DNA of 64,000 nucleotides, taken from positions 1 to 64,000 of the forward strand of contig CAZGIW010000003.1 in the NCBI GenBank assembly GCA_964526285.1, read 5' to 3'. The first letter of the stretch is position 1; each line of letters begins with the position of its first letter. Made by a program: the position numbers and the translations under genes. Origin of the DNA: CAYMAZ01 sp964526285 (GTDB taxonomy: Bacteria > Bacteroidota > Bacteroidia > Bacteroidales > DTU049). This document shows positions 42,120 through 51,000 of the stretch, piece by piece. Under the pieces are notes generated by a model. It worked only from the letters and a program-made list of their open reading frames with translations. It was not told where the DNA came from and searched no databases.

Positions 42120-42968
42120 TTAATGAAATTTAACTGGCATTCTCAATTTGTTTTTTAGAAAAACCAACAAAATGAAAAGGAAAATAAAGACAATTGAAAG
42201 AAAAACAAAAACGGAAGGTTTAAATGCAATAAAACTGAACAATAGTATTACGAAAGCAGAAAGGAGAAAAACAGTTTCAAAATACCAGGTGTAAGTGAGA
42301 ATTGATAAAAAAACGAAAGAAATGAGTTTTCTCATATTGTATCTGCTTTTTTTATTCAATCCGGGAGAATGTGTAACCTGAATACTATGAGTTTGAATAT
42401 TGATTTTTCTGATGATTTGTTCAATATTCACATAATTAAATGAAGAATTTAGAATTTTTCTGCCAATATAGCGAGGAATACATCTAAAGGAAGAATATCT
42501 GTTTTTCCTTTGAGTAATGAGAACCATGAAATAGTAAGCCATATTTGAAAAAAACTTTCTGGTTTTTGAAACGCCTGTTTTTTTAATGGGAATACCAAAA
42601 ATGACAGATTGAGGCAGACTTTCAGTTGCTTTTAAAAGATTGTCAATGTATGATGGTTGGTATTGACCGTCATCATCAATAGTAATTATAAAATCGCCAG
42701 CAGCGGCATTAATTCCTGCCAATGTTGCATAATGTTGTCCTTTATGCCTGGCAAGAAATACTCTTTTAATTATGTTTTTATGTTCAGTTATTAATTCATA
42801 AATCGTTTCTGTGCTGTTATCTTCACTTTTATCATCCACCAAAACAACTTCAAAAGAAAAATTCTTTTCAGAAAGTTCTTTAATTAACAAATTTACAAAC
42901 GCTTTTAAATTAGGAGCACTATTATACACAGGAACGACACATGAAAGATGGAGGTCAGATGTGTTCAT
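42120..42968 (-). CDS. Membrane-bound family 2 glycosyltransferase
   Basis: The product has 282 residues. The GT-A domain shows LSCVVPVYNSAPNL, VDDKSEDNS and the DxD-type IDDDGQYQP. Two C-terminal membrane helices (~residues 215-275) resemble those of ArnC, GtrB and DPM-like transferases, which load sugars onto polyprenyl phosphate. I use the ATG at 42968, which avoids a 40-bp overlap with the SDR gene present in the longer ORF. The role is probably to build a polyprenyl-phosphate-linked sugar for later modification. Confidence 0.8.
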   Translation of the reverse strand: MNTSDLHLSCVVPVYNSAPNLKAFVNLLIKELSEKNFSFEVVLVDDKSEDNSTETIYELITEHKNIIKRVFLARHKGQHYATLAGINAAAGDFIITIDDDGQYQPSYIDNLLKATESLPQSVIFGIPIKKTGVSKTRKFFSNMAYYFMVLITQRKNRYSSFRCIPRYIGRKILNSSFNYVNIEQIIRKINIQTHSIQVTHSPGLNKKSRYNMRKLISFVFLSILTYTWYFETVFLLSAFVILLFSFIAFKPSVFVFLSIVFIFLFILLVFLKNKLRMPVKFH

Positions 42969-42973
42969 GAGGA

Positions 42974-43702
42974 TTAAATAACTCCCATTTTTAAGGTTGA
43001 CCCTGTAATCCATTTTGATTCATCAGAAATGAGAAAGGCGATGCTTTTGGCAACATCAGAAGGATATCCAAATCCAAGAGGATGGAGATTTTCAATTGTT
43101 TTCATTGTTTCTTTCCCTGCCAGTTCAGTGCTTTTGTCAAGCATTTCGCTTCTGACAAAGCCCGGAGCTACTGTGTTAACTCTGATTTTTTTTGGTGCCA
43201 GTTCAATGGCTATGGTTTTGGCATAAGCCTCAAGAGCTGCTTTAGTTGCGGAATACATTGAACATCCTGCTCGCGCATATTGAGCCAAAACAGACGACAC
43301 AAATACCATTGAAGCACCTTCAGAAGAAAACTTTTTCTGCTTAATCATCTTTGCAACCAACAGGACCAATGACTCAAAACCAGGGAGCATGTTGTTTGAA
43401 ATTTCTTTGGCATCAATAAACTGTGCAGGAACAAGAGAATGAACTCCAACGCTAAAAACAAATCCATCAAGTTGAGGGATGCCTTCAACAATCATTTGGC
43501 GATGATCTTCATTTGTAATATCTGCAGAAATAATTTTGTGTTCTCCTTTAGGAAGAATATTTTTTACATCCCTCAGGGTTTGTTCATTTCGTGCAAGCAG
43601 AATTATATTTGCTTCAAGATTAGAAAGTACAATTGCTGTGGCCTTACCAATGCCAGATGTTGCTCCGGCTACTAAAACTGTTTTATCTTTAAGTGAAATC
43701 AT
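42974..43702 (-). CDS. Short-chain dehydrogenase/reductase (FabG-like)
   Basis: The product has 242 residues. The NADP-binding motif VLVAGATSGIGKAT and catalytic Ser and Tyr-Lys (VFVSS, MYSATKAALEAYAK) are intact. The C-terminal NTVAPGFVRSEML and WITGSTLKMG are typical of classical SDRs. Next to ACP and KAS III it most simply reduces a 3-ketoacyl-ACP to the 3-hydroxyacyl form. A sugar or other ketone substrate is possible. It lies 3 bp after the KAS III gene. Confidence 0.83.
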   Translation of the reverse strand: MISLKDKTVLVAGATSGIGKATAIVLSNLEANIILLARNEQTLRDVKNILPKGEHKIISADITNEDHRQMIVEGIPQLDGFVFSVGVHSLVPAQFIDAKEISNNMLPGFESLVLLVAKMIKQKKFSSEGASMVFVSSVLAQYARAGCSMYSATKAALEAYAKTIAIELAPKKIRVNTVAPGFVRSEMLDKSTELAGKETMKTIENLHPLGFGYPSDVAKSIAFLISDESKWITGSTLKMGVI

Positions 43703-43705
43703 ACC

Positions 43706-44761
43706 TTATATGTATTGTAATTCAGAAACATGGATATTATCGGTTTCAATAACAGCACTGCCCCATGACAGGCCCACCCCAAATCCGGACAACAATAATT
43801 TGAGTTTTTTGGTTTGAAGTTGTTCTCTCAGCTCTGTCACCATGCACAGAGGAATACTTCCCACACTGGTATTTCCATATCTGTCTAAATTTATTGGGAT
43901 TTTCTCAGGTGGAATCTTCAGTATTTTTCCAATGGTTTGAATAATAATTTTATTTGCCTGATGCAATACGAAATAATCAATGTTTTCTGTTGTTATTTCA
44001 GCTGTTTTAAAAATCTTTCTAATACTTACTGGTACTTCAGTTATAGAAAATCTAAAAACCTCAATACCATTTAGTTCCAAATCAATTTTTTTTCTGTGAA
44101 TCCCTTTGCTTACTTTTTTCTTTTTCAATGACTTTTCAGATATTCCGTTTCTAAAATAACCATCTCTGATTATTATCGCTTCGTGTCGACTTCCATCATT
44201 TCCAAAATTAAAAAAAGAAGATGATGAAGGGTTTGATTTTTCAACAATTGTGGCAGTGCCAGCATCTCCAAACAAAGGGAAGGTGCTTTTGTCTGTATAG
44301 GGTGTTGTGCGTGTTGATATATCTCCGGCTAATAGTAAGCCATATTTGCTGTCTGATGTTTCAAGTAAACCACAAAGTATGGATAAGCCGTTGATATACC
44401 CCGAACAACCAAGAGAAATATCTACAGCCATGCATGACTGTGAAATTCCAAGTTTATGCTGTAAAATTGCAGATGTCTGAGGGAGATAATAGTCTCGGGA
44501 CTGTGATACAAAAATTAATATTCCAATTTCTGATGCAGGTATATTTAAATCCCGTAACAAAACTTCAGCAGCCTTTTGGCACATATCTGAAGCTATTATG
44601 TTTTTATCAGCGATATGCCTTTTTTCAATTCCTGTTACATCAATAAATTGTTGTCTTTCTTTCTTGCTTAACCAGAAATAATCAGAATTATTAAATATCT
44701 TTTCCGGAACACATGCTGAAAGTCCAATTATTCGACTTCCTGAAAACTTAATGTCAGGCAT
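43706..44761 (-). CDS. Beta-ketoacyl-ACP synthase III family protein
   Basis: The product has 351 residues. The FabH-type Cys-His-Asn triad is visible: Cys119 in DISLGCSGYINGL, His in FVLHQANKIII and Asn in DRYGNTSVGS. FabH paralogues of this length, slightly above the housekeeping ~320-330, often serve in polysaccharide or secondary-metabolite clusters. It would condense an acyl-CoA with malonyl-ACP carried by the adjacent ACP. No dehydratase or enoyl reductase is encoded here, so elongation to a full fatty acid by this set alone is unlikely. Confidence 0.82.
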   Translation of the reverse strand: MPDIKFSGSRIIGLSACVPEKIFNNSDYFWLSKKERQQFIDVTGIEKRHIADKNIIASDMCQKAAEVLLRDLNIPASEIGILIFVSQSRDYYLPQTSAILQHKLGISQSCMAVDISLGCSGYINGLSILCGLLETSDSKYGLLLAGDISTRTTPYTDKSTFPLFGDAGTATIVEKSNPSSSSFFNFGNDGSRHEAIIIRDGYFRNGISEKSLKKKKVSKGIHRKKIDLELNGIEVFRFSITEVPVSIRKIFKTAEITTENIDYFVLHQANKIIIQTIGKILKIPPEKIPINLDRYGNTSVGSIPLCMVTELREQLQTKKLKLLLSGFGVGLSWGSAVIETDNIHVSELQYI

Positions 44762-44763
44762 GA

Positions 44764-45003
44764 TTATTCTGATTTTGAAATAATTACATTGTATAAATCG
44801 CTAATAGTGTTTGAGTTTATCAAGTCTGCGGCTGTTAGAACAATATTAAATTCTGTTTTAATTACTGATAGAAAAATTAGTGCATTGATAGAACTCATTT
44901 CAATAACTGAAGCAATAACAGTTTCTTCTTTCAATGTGCCTTTGGGATCAATATCAAATTCCGTTTCTAATATTGAGATGAAGAGGTTTATGTTAATTTT
45001 CAT
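44764..45003 (-). CDS. Acyl carrier protein (atypical)
   Basis: The product has 79 residues, the normal ACP length, predicted four-helix. The phosphopantetheine attachment site falls in VIEMSSINALIFLSVI: Ser38 followed by Ile fits the S of DSL, but the usual Asp is Ser. It is therefore a divergent, specialised carrier and not the housekeeping AcpP. It is the first gene of a tight five-gene operon (2-21 bp gaps). A Sfp-type phosphopantetheinyl transferase is encoded 4.3 kb away. Confidence 0.75.
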   Translation of the reverse strand: MKININLFISILETEFDIDPKGTLKEETVIASVIEMSSINALIFLSVIKTEFNIVLTAADLINSNTISDLYNVIISKSE

Positions 45004-45042
45004 ACTATATATAAACTCGTTTTTTAATTACTTCAGCTTTTG

Positions 45043-45050
45043 CAAATATA
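45043..45050 (-). promoter_or_regulatory. -7 promoter element for the ACP operon
   Basis: The minus strand reads TATATTTG, 40 bp before the ACP start at 45003. It is the only clear promoter for the five genes down to 41412. Confidence 0.6.
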
Positions 45051-45072
45051 CTAAATTGATTTGTCTCCATTT

Positions 45073-47046
45073 TTACAAAAACACAGGTGCCTGAAATTGT
45101 TTCTTCCTTTTTCTCATATTTTCCCTTTGCATGTTAATGTATTTGTTCGCTTTTGCAGTGTTCCCAACCATCTGATTGTACTGAATCAGTGCATCCAAAA
45201 GGCCTGGATTATCAGGTACTTTTTCAATGGCAATTTCCCATTGTTCAAAAGCTGCCCCAGTGTCTCCCGTCATCAAATAATAATTGCCAAGATTGATAAA
45301 TGGGGCATCGCTTTCAGGAAATTGCTTCATAATCTGTTGGTTAAACTCAAGTCCTTCATCAATCTGATTCCTCGCAAAAAGAATATTGAGCTTTCTGTTA
45401 TATGGATTGGCATAGTTTGAATCTACTGAAATGCACAAATCATAGTAATAAAGTGCACTATCCGGCATGTTTAGATTTTCATAGGAAAAACCGATATTAT
45501 AGATTGCCTCTGTATATTTTGAGTTCAAATTATACGCTTTGAAAAAATAGTCTTTTGCCTTTTCGTTATCTTTAAGAATCATTAAGTGGAATGCTCCAAG
45601 TGTATTCCATGCATTGGGATAAGCATCATAAATATTTACAGCATTTTTCAGCAACGAAATTGATTCTTTTGTCCACTCCATGTTTCGTCTTGCAAATTTT
45701 GCATCATTGCTGGTTTTTACAATTTCTTTAAACATTGCGTTGGAATAAAGCATGTGAGCCTTGAATGATTGTTCAAGATAGGGCATGTCTGCCTGATATA
45801 AGGTGAGTGCATCTTTCCAGTCTGCGTTTCGGGAAATTGTGCGATATGTATAAAATAACATCAGAGGAATAAGCAAATAACTGAACGCTGACAAATACTG
45901 ATTTCCTGTTTTCTTTGATTTTCTTTCCTGAGCTCCTCTAAAAAAAAGATATCCAAGAATGATACAAAAACCCAGACTGGCATTAAAAATAAATCTGTCG
46001 GCAACAATACCAACAGCAGGTTTGAGTATATTTGTAAACATGGAAACAGCAATGAGATAATACATAATTCCCAGTCCTGCAATGTGTTTCTTTTTTAGCA
46101 GCAGGAATGCCCAGATTAGTAAACCCAGATGTAATAGCAAACTGAAAACAGCAAGAGGGTTGGATACAGATACAATGGGTATCATATCATAACCATAGTA
46201 GTATAACAAACGCAACGGAAACACAACAAGTTTCAGATAATGAAACAAGGAGAGACCTCCAACACCAAGGCGAATATCAATTGCTTTTTCAAAAAAAAGT
46301 GGATTTTCAAAGTATTCGGGAAGTCTCTCTCCTCCACCAAGCAAAAAAACAGGAATGACGAAATAGGCAACACCCAACAAAAAAGTAGCTCCGGCTATCA
46401 TCAACCCTTTCTTTAAAGACAGTTTCTCTGCAAAAAAGATCAGCAAAGGGATCAGTGCCACAAACACAAGTGCACTGCTTTTTGACATCATGGCAATAAA
46501 AAACAATAAACATCCAAAGAGAAAATGTTTAAGCTTTGAATTATCTGTCCACTTGAAGAATTGTATTGCAGAAAGGATAGAAAACAGAAAACTCAACAAT
46601 TCGTCTCTGTTCTTGATGCTGGCAACAACTTCAGTATGAATTGGATGTGCTGCAAAAAGCAGAACAATCAGGAGAATTATTTTTTGATCATAGGTGCTCA
46701 GTATCAACTTAAGCAACCGGAATAACACAATGAGACATAGCGCATAAAGCAACAGATTAACCAGGTGGCTCATGCCCGGATTGTATTTCCACAGCAAAAA
46801 ATCAATCCCAACGGATAGCTTAACAATGGGGCGATAATCAAAAGCCTTGTCATCGCGAACAACATATTTTGTGGTGAAAACTTCAGGAATTCCCTTAAGC
46901 CCTTTTTCAACAATACTGTTTCCCTGTAAAACAAGATTGTCGTCAAGGGAGTATTTGTTGGTTAATGTGTTCCCGTATAGGATGAACGAAACAGCAACCA
47001 GTAAGGCATAAATATAGCGGGGTTGATCAAGCAGTTTTTTCTTCAT
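45073..47046 (-). CDS. GT-C type membrane protein with C-terminal TPR repeats (TMTC-like)
   Basis: The product has 657 residues. About ten hydrophobic helices fill residues 10-420. The first luminal/periplasmic loop carries LTNKYSLDDNLVLQ, whose acidic pair is typical of GT-C glycosyltransferases of the O-mannosyltransferase/TMTC type. Residues ~430-640 form four to five tetratricopeptide repeats (for example KYTEAIYNIGFSYENLNMPDSALYYYD). It probably transfers a sugar from a lipid carrier to protein or glycan in the periplasm, as TMTC-like proteins do. It stands upstream of and in the same direction as the ACP operon but has its own promoter. Confidence 0.78.
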   Translation of the reverse strand: MKKKLLDQPRYIYALLVAVSFILYGNTLTNKYSLDDNLVLQGNSIVEKGLKGIPEVFTTKYVVRDDKAFDYRPIVKLSVGIDFLLWKYNPGMSHLVNLLLYALCLIVLFRLLKLILSTYDQKIILLIVLLFAAHPIHTEVVASIKNRDELLSFLFSILSAIQFFKWTDNSKLKHFLFGCLLFFIAMMSKSSALVFVALIPLLIFFAEKLSLKKGLMIAGATFLLGVAYFVIPVFLLGGGERLPEYFENPLFFEKAIDIRLGVGGLSLFHYLKLVVFPLRLLYYYGYDMIPIVSVSNPLAVFSLLLHLGLLIWAFLLLKKKHIAGLGIMYYLIAVSMFTNILKPAVGIVADRFIFNASLGFCIILGYLFFRGAQERKSKKTGNQYLSAFSYLLIPLMLFYTYRTISRNADWKDALTLYQADMPYLEQSFKAHMLYSNAMFKEIVKTSNDAKFARRNMEWTKESISLLKNAVNIYDAYPNAWNTLGAFHLMILKDNEKAKDYFFKAYNLNSKYTEAIYNIGFSYENLNMPDSALYYYDLCISVDSNYANPYNRKLNILFARNQIDEGLEFNQQIMKQFPESDAPFINLGNYYLMTGDTGAAFEQWEIAIEKVPDNPGLLDALIQYNQMVGNTAKANKYINMQRENMRKRKKQFQAPVFL

Positions 47047-47062
47047 GACAGAATAGAATATC

Positions 47063-47070
47063 CAAAAGTA
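47063..47070 (-). promoter_or_regulatory. -7 promoter element for the GT-C/TPR gene
   Basis: The minus strand reads TACTTTTG, 17 bp before the ATG at 47046. Confidence 0.6.
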
Positions 47071-47111
47071 TAAAAAAATGCGAAGTTAGAATATCAAAAC
47101 AATGAAAATGG

Positions 47112-48395
47112 CTAATATGTGAAGCTGTTTAAATTCCATGGTTTTGCAATTGATAAGCTTTTTACAATTGGGCCATATTTTTTATCATACAATCCGGGTT
47201 GGAATTTTTTGTCATAAAAATCTCTCATTCTTTCAGCTGCCATAGTAATTTCAGGGTTTTGTTCTCTTTCCTGTTTTGTTGGTCCTTTGGGATGGAATGT
47301 GCCCCTTTCTTCAATGATTTCTGCAGACAAATGCTGAAAGGGTTTACATGCTGGATATACCTTTTCAATAAGAAAAGTGACAAATTCCTGTGACAGATCG
47401 AAATAGTTATATTTCACGGTCCAAAGAAAAGTGGGGTGCTTAAAAATTTCCATGAAGGAAATACCATAATACTTTAATAATAATTTTTCCTTTTCCTTTA
47501 TGATTCCAGGATAAGTATTTTGTGTTTTCACAACAGCTTCTCTTGGGTTTGCTGACATTCTCCACGGTTCAATAAAAGGAGCAAAAGAGGTATAAGACAA
47601 GCTCCAGTGAGCAAGATCGTCGATAATTGTTTCCCACATTGATGTAATGCGTTTAAAAACCAGAATGTCCTTTTCGCGTTTTCTTTCAATATCATTGCGC
47701 AAAAAAGACCATATTTTCCAATCGGGAACACCAAACGGAGATTTTGAGCACAATTGTTCAAAAGTTTCAATTTTTTCGGCTGTTTCTTCAAGCTCATAGG
47801 GTGTGATGGGATTCACCATAGCAAATTCCTGTTCAAGCAGCAACCCATTTTTGCTTGCTATTGTTCCTTCTGCAGCTTTATCTAGCCCTTTTTCAATCTG
47901 AATCCTCAGAAAGTCTGGAAGGGTCATCCCTTGCTGTTCTCCCAGAGCAATCAAATCCTTTATTGGCCCAATGAGGGCTTCAGGGTTTTGCAGTACCTCA
48001 ACTTCAACGGCATTGCTTCGTTCTCCTTTTGAAGCAGAATGTGCAATGGCATCTTCATAGCCCTGCTGAAGCGCATCAACAGATTGACGTAATCCGTCAA
48101 GGCAAAGAGTCAACAAAGTCGCATCATCATATCCCTTTTCATCAACACTGGCTTTTGCCGATTCGCTAAGGGTTCTTCCGTAATAATCACTGAATACTCC
48201 AAACAGGTTTTCCTGCATCAATTGTGCATTGAAAGCATTGAAATCGCTGTGTTCCTGTCCCAATTGCTCCATACGGGCAAATGTTTCACACATTTTATCA
48301 AAATTTTCACCGCTTAAATTTTTCGACCTGCAATCTTCCACCATATTGCGAAATGTACTCAACATGGGATCTAGCATCATTTTATCTATAGGCAT
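47112..48395 (-). CDS. Protein of unknown function, downstream gene of an orphan pair
   Basis: The product has 427 residues and no signal peptide or membrane segment, so it is predicted cytoplasmic. It is largely helical and rich in Glu, Lys and Met in the N-terminal ~200 residues (FARMEQLGQEHSDFNAFNAQ). The C-terminal half is more aromatic (KIWSFLRNDIERKREKD, LLKYYGISFMEIFKHPTFLW). I see no nucleotide-binding loop, nuclease motif or toxin signature. The upstream gene (48408-49070) is 12 bp away. I do not recognise a family. Confidence 0.55.
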   Translation of the reverse strand: MPIDKMMLDPMLSTFRNMVEDCRSKNLSGENFDKMCETFARMEQLGQEHSDFNAFNAQLMQENLFGVFSDYYGRTLSESAKASVDEKGYDDATLLTLCLDGLRQSVDALQQGYEDAIAHSASKGERSNAVEVEVLQNPEALIGPIKDLIALGEQQGMTLPDFLRIQIEKGLDKAAEGTIASKNGLLLEQEFAMVNPITPYELEETAEKIETFEQLCSKSPFGVPDWKIWSFLRNDIERKREKDILVFKRITSMWETIIDDLAHWSLSYTSFAPFIEPWRMSANPREAVVKTQNTYPGIIKEKEKLLLKYYGISFMEIFKHPTFLWTVKYNYFDLSQEFVTFLIEKVYPACKPFQHLSAEIIEERGTFHPKGPTKQEREQNPEITMAAERMRDFYDKKFQPGLYDKKYGPIVKSLSIAKPWNLNSFTY

Positions 48396-48407
48396 AATAA
48401 TTATATA

Positions 48408-49070
48408 TTAACGTTGAACAATTGTACGATATAATTCTCTTAGCTCTTTCAGAAACTCTTCTTTCAGGGGGGATTTTCTAAAATGCCGGTACTCAAAACA
48501 AATATCAGGGTTGATTTGCCATCCGCTTTGCCATTCATGATTGTTTTTTTCTATGCTCTCACGTCCTTTTAGCAAAGATTGTTTGATTTCTTCTGCTGAA
48601 TTAGTCATATCAGATTTATACTTCTCAGGCACCTCAGCATTTGTGTAAACAATATATCTGTCAAGCAGGTTCAAATCACCAAAAAACTGCATGGGATGTG
48701 ATTCGTCCATACTGATTTCAATTCTCACCTTTGCAGAAACATCATTCACATGTGATATGGCATCCATCACATTATCAAACTGATCAATTTTTTCAAGTAC
48801 CTGTTCGGCTTCTTTCACCCTAATCACTTCTTTGTGTTTTTCAAAATGTTTCTTTTCCATAAGGTACTGGTCTTTTAACAATGCTGTGCCGCATAATTCA
48901 TTGAGATTGCCCATTTTGTCCCTTATCTCTTCAAGAGTGTTGCATGAGATAATTGCATCGGCCAGTTTTCTTTCAGCGGCATATGAGTTTTTGTAATTTT
49001 CATTGTTTGCATAGCGCTGAGCCCTAACCTCATAATAGGCTTTGTACTTTTGTAATAAATCTTCGCTCAT
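48408..49070 (-). CDS. Protein of unknown function, first gene of an orphan pair
   Basis: The product has 220 residues without signal or membrane segments. The first ~120 residues are predicted as coiled helices, rich in Lys, Glu and Tyr (QKYKAYYEVRAQRYANNENY). A segment with beta character follows (VRIEISMDESHPMQFFGDLN), then a basic C-terminal helix. There are no recognisable catalytic motifs. It has its own promoter and is co-transcribed with the 427-residue gene. The two probably act together. Confidence 0.55.
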   Translation of the reverse strand: MSEDLLQKYKAYYEVRAQRYANNENYKNSYAAERKLADAIISCNTLEEIRDKMGNLNELCGTALLKDQYLMEKKHFEKHKEVIRVKEAEQVLEKIDQFDNVMDAISHVNDVSAKVRIEISMDESHPMQFFGDLNLLDRYIVYTNAEVPEKYKSDMTNSAEEIKQSLLKGRESIEKNNHEWQSGWQINPDICFEYRHFRKSPLKEEFLKELRELYRTIVQR

Positions 49071-49092
49071 TGGTTATTGTTTTTTGAAAGTT

Positions 49093-49100
49093 CAAAGATA
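49093..49100 (-). promoter_or_regulatory. -7 promoter element for the orphan gene pair
   Basis: The minus strand reads TATCTTTG, 23 bp before the ATG at 49070. Confidence 0.6.
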
Positions 49101-49340
49101 TAAAAAAACACTATTGACCAAAAAAAATTGCTGTTCGTTTTGTCACAAAGCCACCAAGTTTCTCTAAATCAAACACATAGACTAAGTGGCGGTATTAAGA
49201 AATCTGCCCCTATACCTTTTAAAACATTCCGAAAAGTCAATTTTATCAATAACTTCTAAGGGAAAGGTGTTTATTCGTCAGTAATAATGATAAAAAAAAC
49301 ATCATAAAAAATTCTTAAAAAAAGGTAGAGTCAATTTTCT

Positions 49341-49988
49341 TTAATCATAAGTATAACTAAGAATGTAGTCATTAAACCGTTCACATCTTACAAGAAAATC
49401 TTTGGTTTGATGGGGCAGAATAACTCTGATTTTTATTAGCCAGTAACCATGGTATTGCCTTAAAGAATGAATGTGAATGTGGTCTTTGAGAGAAATTTGC
49501 GGATTGTCATAACACTTATATACGGTTTCTTTGGCTGACCAAAACATGGTATAAGTTTCAGGAGATGGATTGACAGAAGCCCTGATTTGTTCAACAGGAT
49601 TGAGATATTTTGATCTGACACGCATCACTTTTTTGTCAATTTTTTCAATATCAATTCCGGGATTTATTTTGATGTTTTCAGAAATCAGAGTTGCAGAAAA
49701 GTTTCCTGAATGAGTAATTGAAATGTTTCGGGGTGGATGAACCAGATATGGTTTTCCGGTTGAAGTATAGTATATCTTGTAAATTGTATCAATTCTAACA
49801 AGATTTCTTATTAACACACGATAGCTAAGCCATTGTTTTTTTCTGTGCTCAGTTCTAAACTCTTCAAGTGTCTCAAATTCCTGCTGATTCAGGTATAGCT
49901 GAGAAACAAGCTCTTCAATGGATTCGGAAATTTCCCAAATTCCAAGCTGAATTCCAGGTTCAAGTTCGGTATGAATCAGAAGAGGCAT
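49341..49988 (-). CDS. 4'-phosphopantetheinyl transferase (Sfp type)
   Basis: The product has 215 residues. The two family signatures are present: NPGIDIEKID with the Mg-binding Asp-x-Glu, and FWSAKETVYKCYDNP with WSxKE and Lys. An upstream ISITHSGNFSATLIS segment matches the conserved SHS region in altered form. The enzyme moves the phosphopantetheine arm of CoA onto carrier proteins. It is the obvious candidate to activate the atypical ACP at 44764-45003, though it may also serve the housekeeping ACP. Upstream only TAATTTTA, off consensus, is visible. Confidence 0.87.
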   Translation of the reverse strand: MPLLIHTELEPGIQLGIWEISESIEELVSQLYLNQQEFETLEEFRTEHRKKQWLSYRVLIRNLVRIDTIYKIYYTSTGKPYLVHPPRNISITHSGNFSATLISENIKINPGIDIEKIDKKVMRVRSKYLNPVEQIRASVNPSPETYTMFWSAKETVYKCYDNPQISLKDHIHIHSLRQYHGYWLIKIRVILPHQTKDFLVRCERFNDYILSYTYD

Positions 49989-50032
49989 TGATATTGTTTT
50001 ATAAAATCAGCGGTAAAATTAGAAAAAAAACA

Positions 50033-50040
50033 TAATTTTG
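50033..50040 (+). promoter_or_regulatory. -7 promoter element for the choice-of-anchor J protein
   Basis: TAATTTTG ends 43 bp before the ATG at 50084. Confidence 0.5.
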
Positions 50041-50083
50041 TTGTTTTATTTTAGTTAATATACTCTAACAAAAGGATAATTCA

Positions 50084-50983
50084 ATGAAAAAAAGTACAAT
50101 TCTCTTCTTCTCAGCTCTGATTTTAGTGTCATTTTCTCTATACTCTCAAAACACAAGCAAATCAATAGTATATAGCTCAGAGAATCAAAGTTTAATTTCT
50201 AACAACAAGGATGAAGTCAATTCATTTTTGTGGCAGGATTTTGATTCCGGATCCATGCCGCCTGCCGGTTGGAACCTGATTTCGGGTACCACTCCTGAAA
50301 CATGGGGCTTGGGCAATGCAGATGTGTTTCCTCCGATCTCCGGAGACTATTTTATGTTATGTCGTTTTGATGATACATATGTTCCTGAAGGTCAGGATGA
50401 AAGACTATTAACTCCAATACTTGATCTAACAGGTTTGTCTGATGGAAAAATGGCATTCTGGTTTATGTTCAGCCGTTACTGGGGAATTACTCCCAATGAT
50501 AATTATGATTTGCAGTTGCTAGTGAGCATTGATGCCGGCGCTACTTTTAGCCAGCCAATATGGACAGAACTTTCTACAGACACTTCTGCCTGGTCAACAT
50601 GGCAGTGGATCAGAGCTGAAATTGATATCACTCCATATGTGGGACAAAATGGAGTTCAGTTTTGTTTCAGGTATGTTGGTTTTGATGGAGCTGATGCAGC
50701 AATTGAAAATGTGGAAATTACCTTTCTTACTGCTATTGGCGAAAATCTTACAGAACAAATCATCTTGTATCCAAATCCAGCTGAAAATTATCTTGTTCTT
50801 GAAATGTCAGGAACAAAGGAGGTTATTGTTTTTGATTTATCAGGCAAACCTGTTTTGCAAACCCAGCTTCAGCCAGAACAACAACACTTAAATATCTCTT
50901 TTCTTCCCCCAGGCACATATAGTGTTTCCGTTACACAGAAAGAATACAAAACCAACTCAGGGTTTGTTTTTATTAAACAATAG
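50084..50983 (+). CDS. Secreted choice-of-anchor J protein with T9SS sorting domain
   Basis: The product has 299 residues with a signal peptide (ending near SLYSQ). A single beta-sandwich of the choice-of-anchor J / MAM-like type fills residues ~45-215 (LWQDFDSGSMPPAGWNLISG ... FCFRYVGFDGADAAIENVEI). A T9SS type A domain follows (LYPNPAENYLVLEM ... GTYSVSVTQKEYKTNSGFVF). It is thus little more than one adhesive or carbohydrate-binding-type domain plus a sorting tail. Its beta domain resembles the one in the Omp28-like protein at 19737-21611. Confidence 0.82.
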   Translation: MKKSTILFFSALILVSFSLYSQNTSKSIVYSSENQSLISNNKDEVNSFLWQDFDSGSMPPAGWNLISGTTPETWGLGNADVFPPISGDYFMLCRFDDTYVPEGQDERLLTPILDLTGLSDGKMAFWFMFSRYWGITPNDNYDLQLLVSIDAGATFSQPIWTELSTDTSAWSTWQWIRAEIDITPYVGQNGVQFCFRYVGFDGADAAIENVEITFLTAIGENLTEQIILYPNPAENYLVLEMSGTKEVIVFDLSGKPVLQTQLQPEQQHLNISFLPPGTYSVSVTQKEYKTNSGFVFIKQ

Positions 50984-51000
50984 TTGAAGATTTCTCTTTT

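Noticed and set aside
49140..49200. Short gene or repeat unit in the gap before the phosphopantetheinyl transferase
   Set aside because: Only a decayed fragment of CACAAAG/GCCACCAAG-type words is visible, not a full repeat unit or an ORF.
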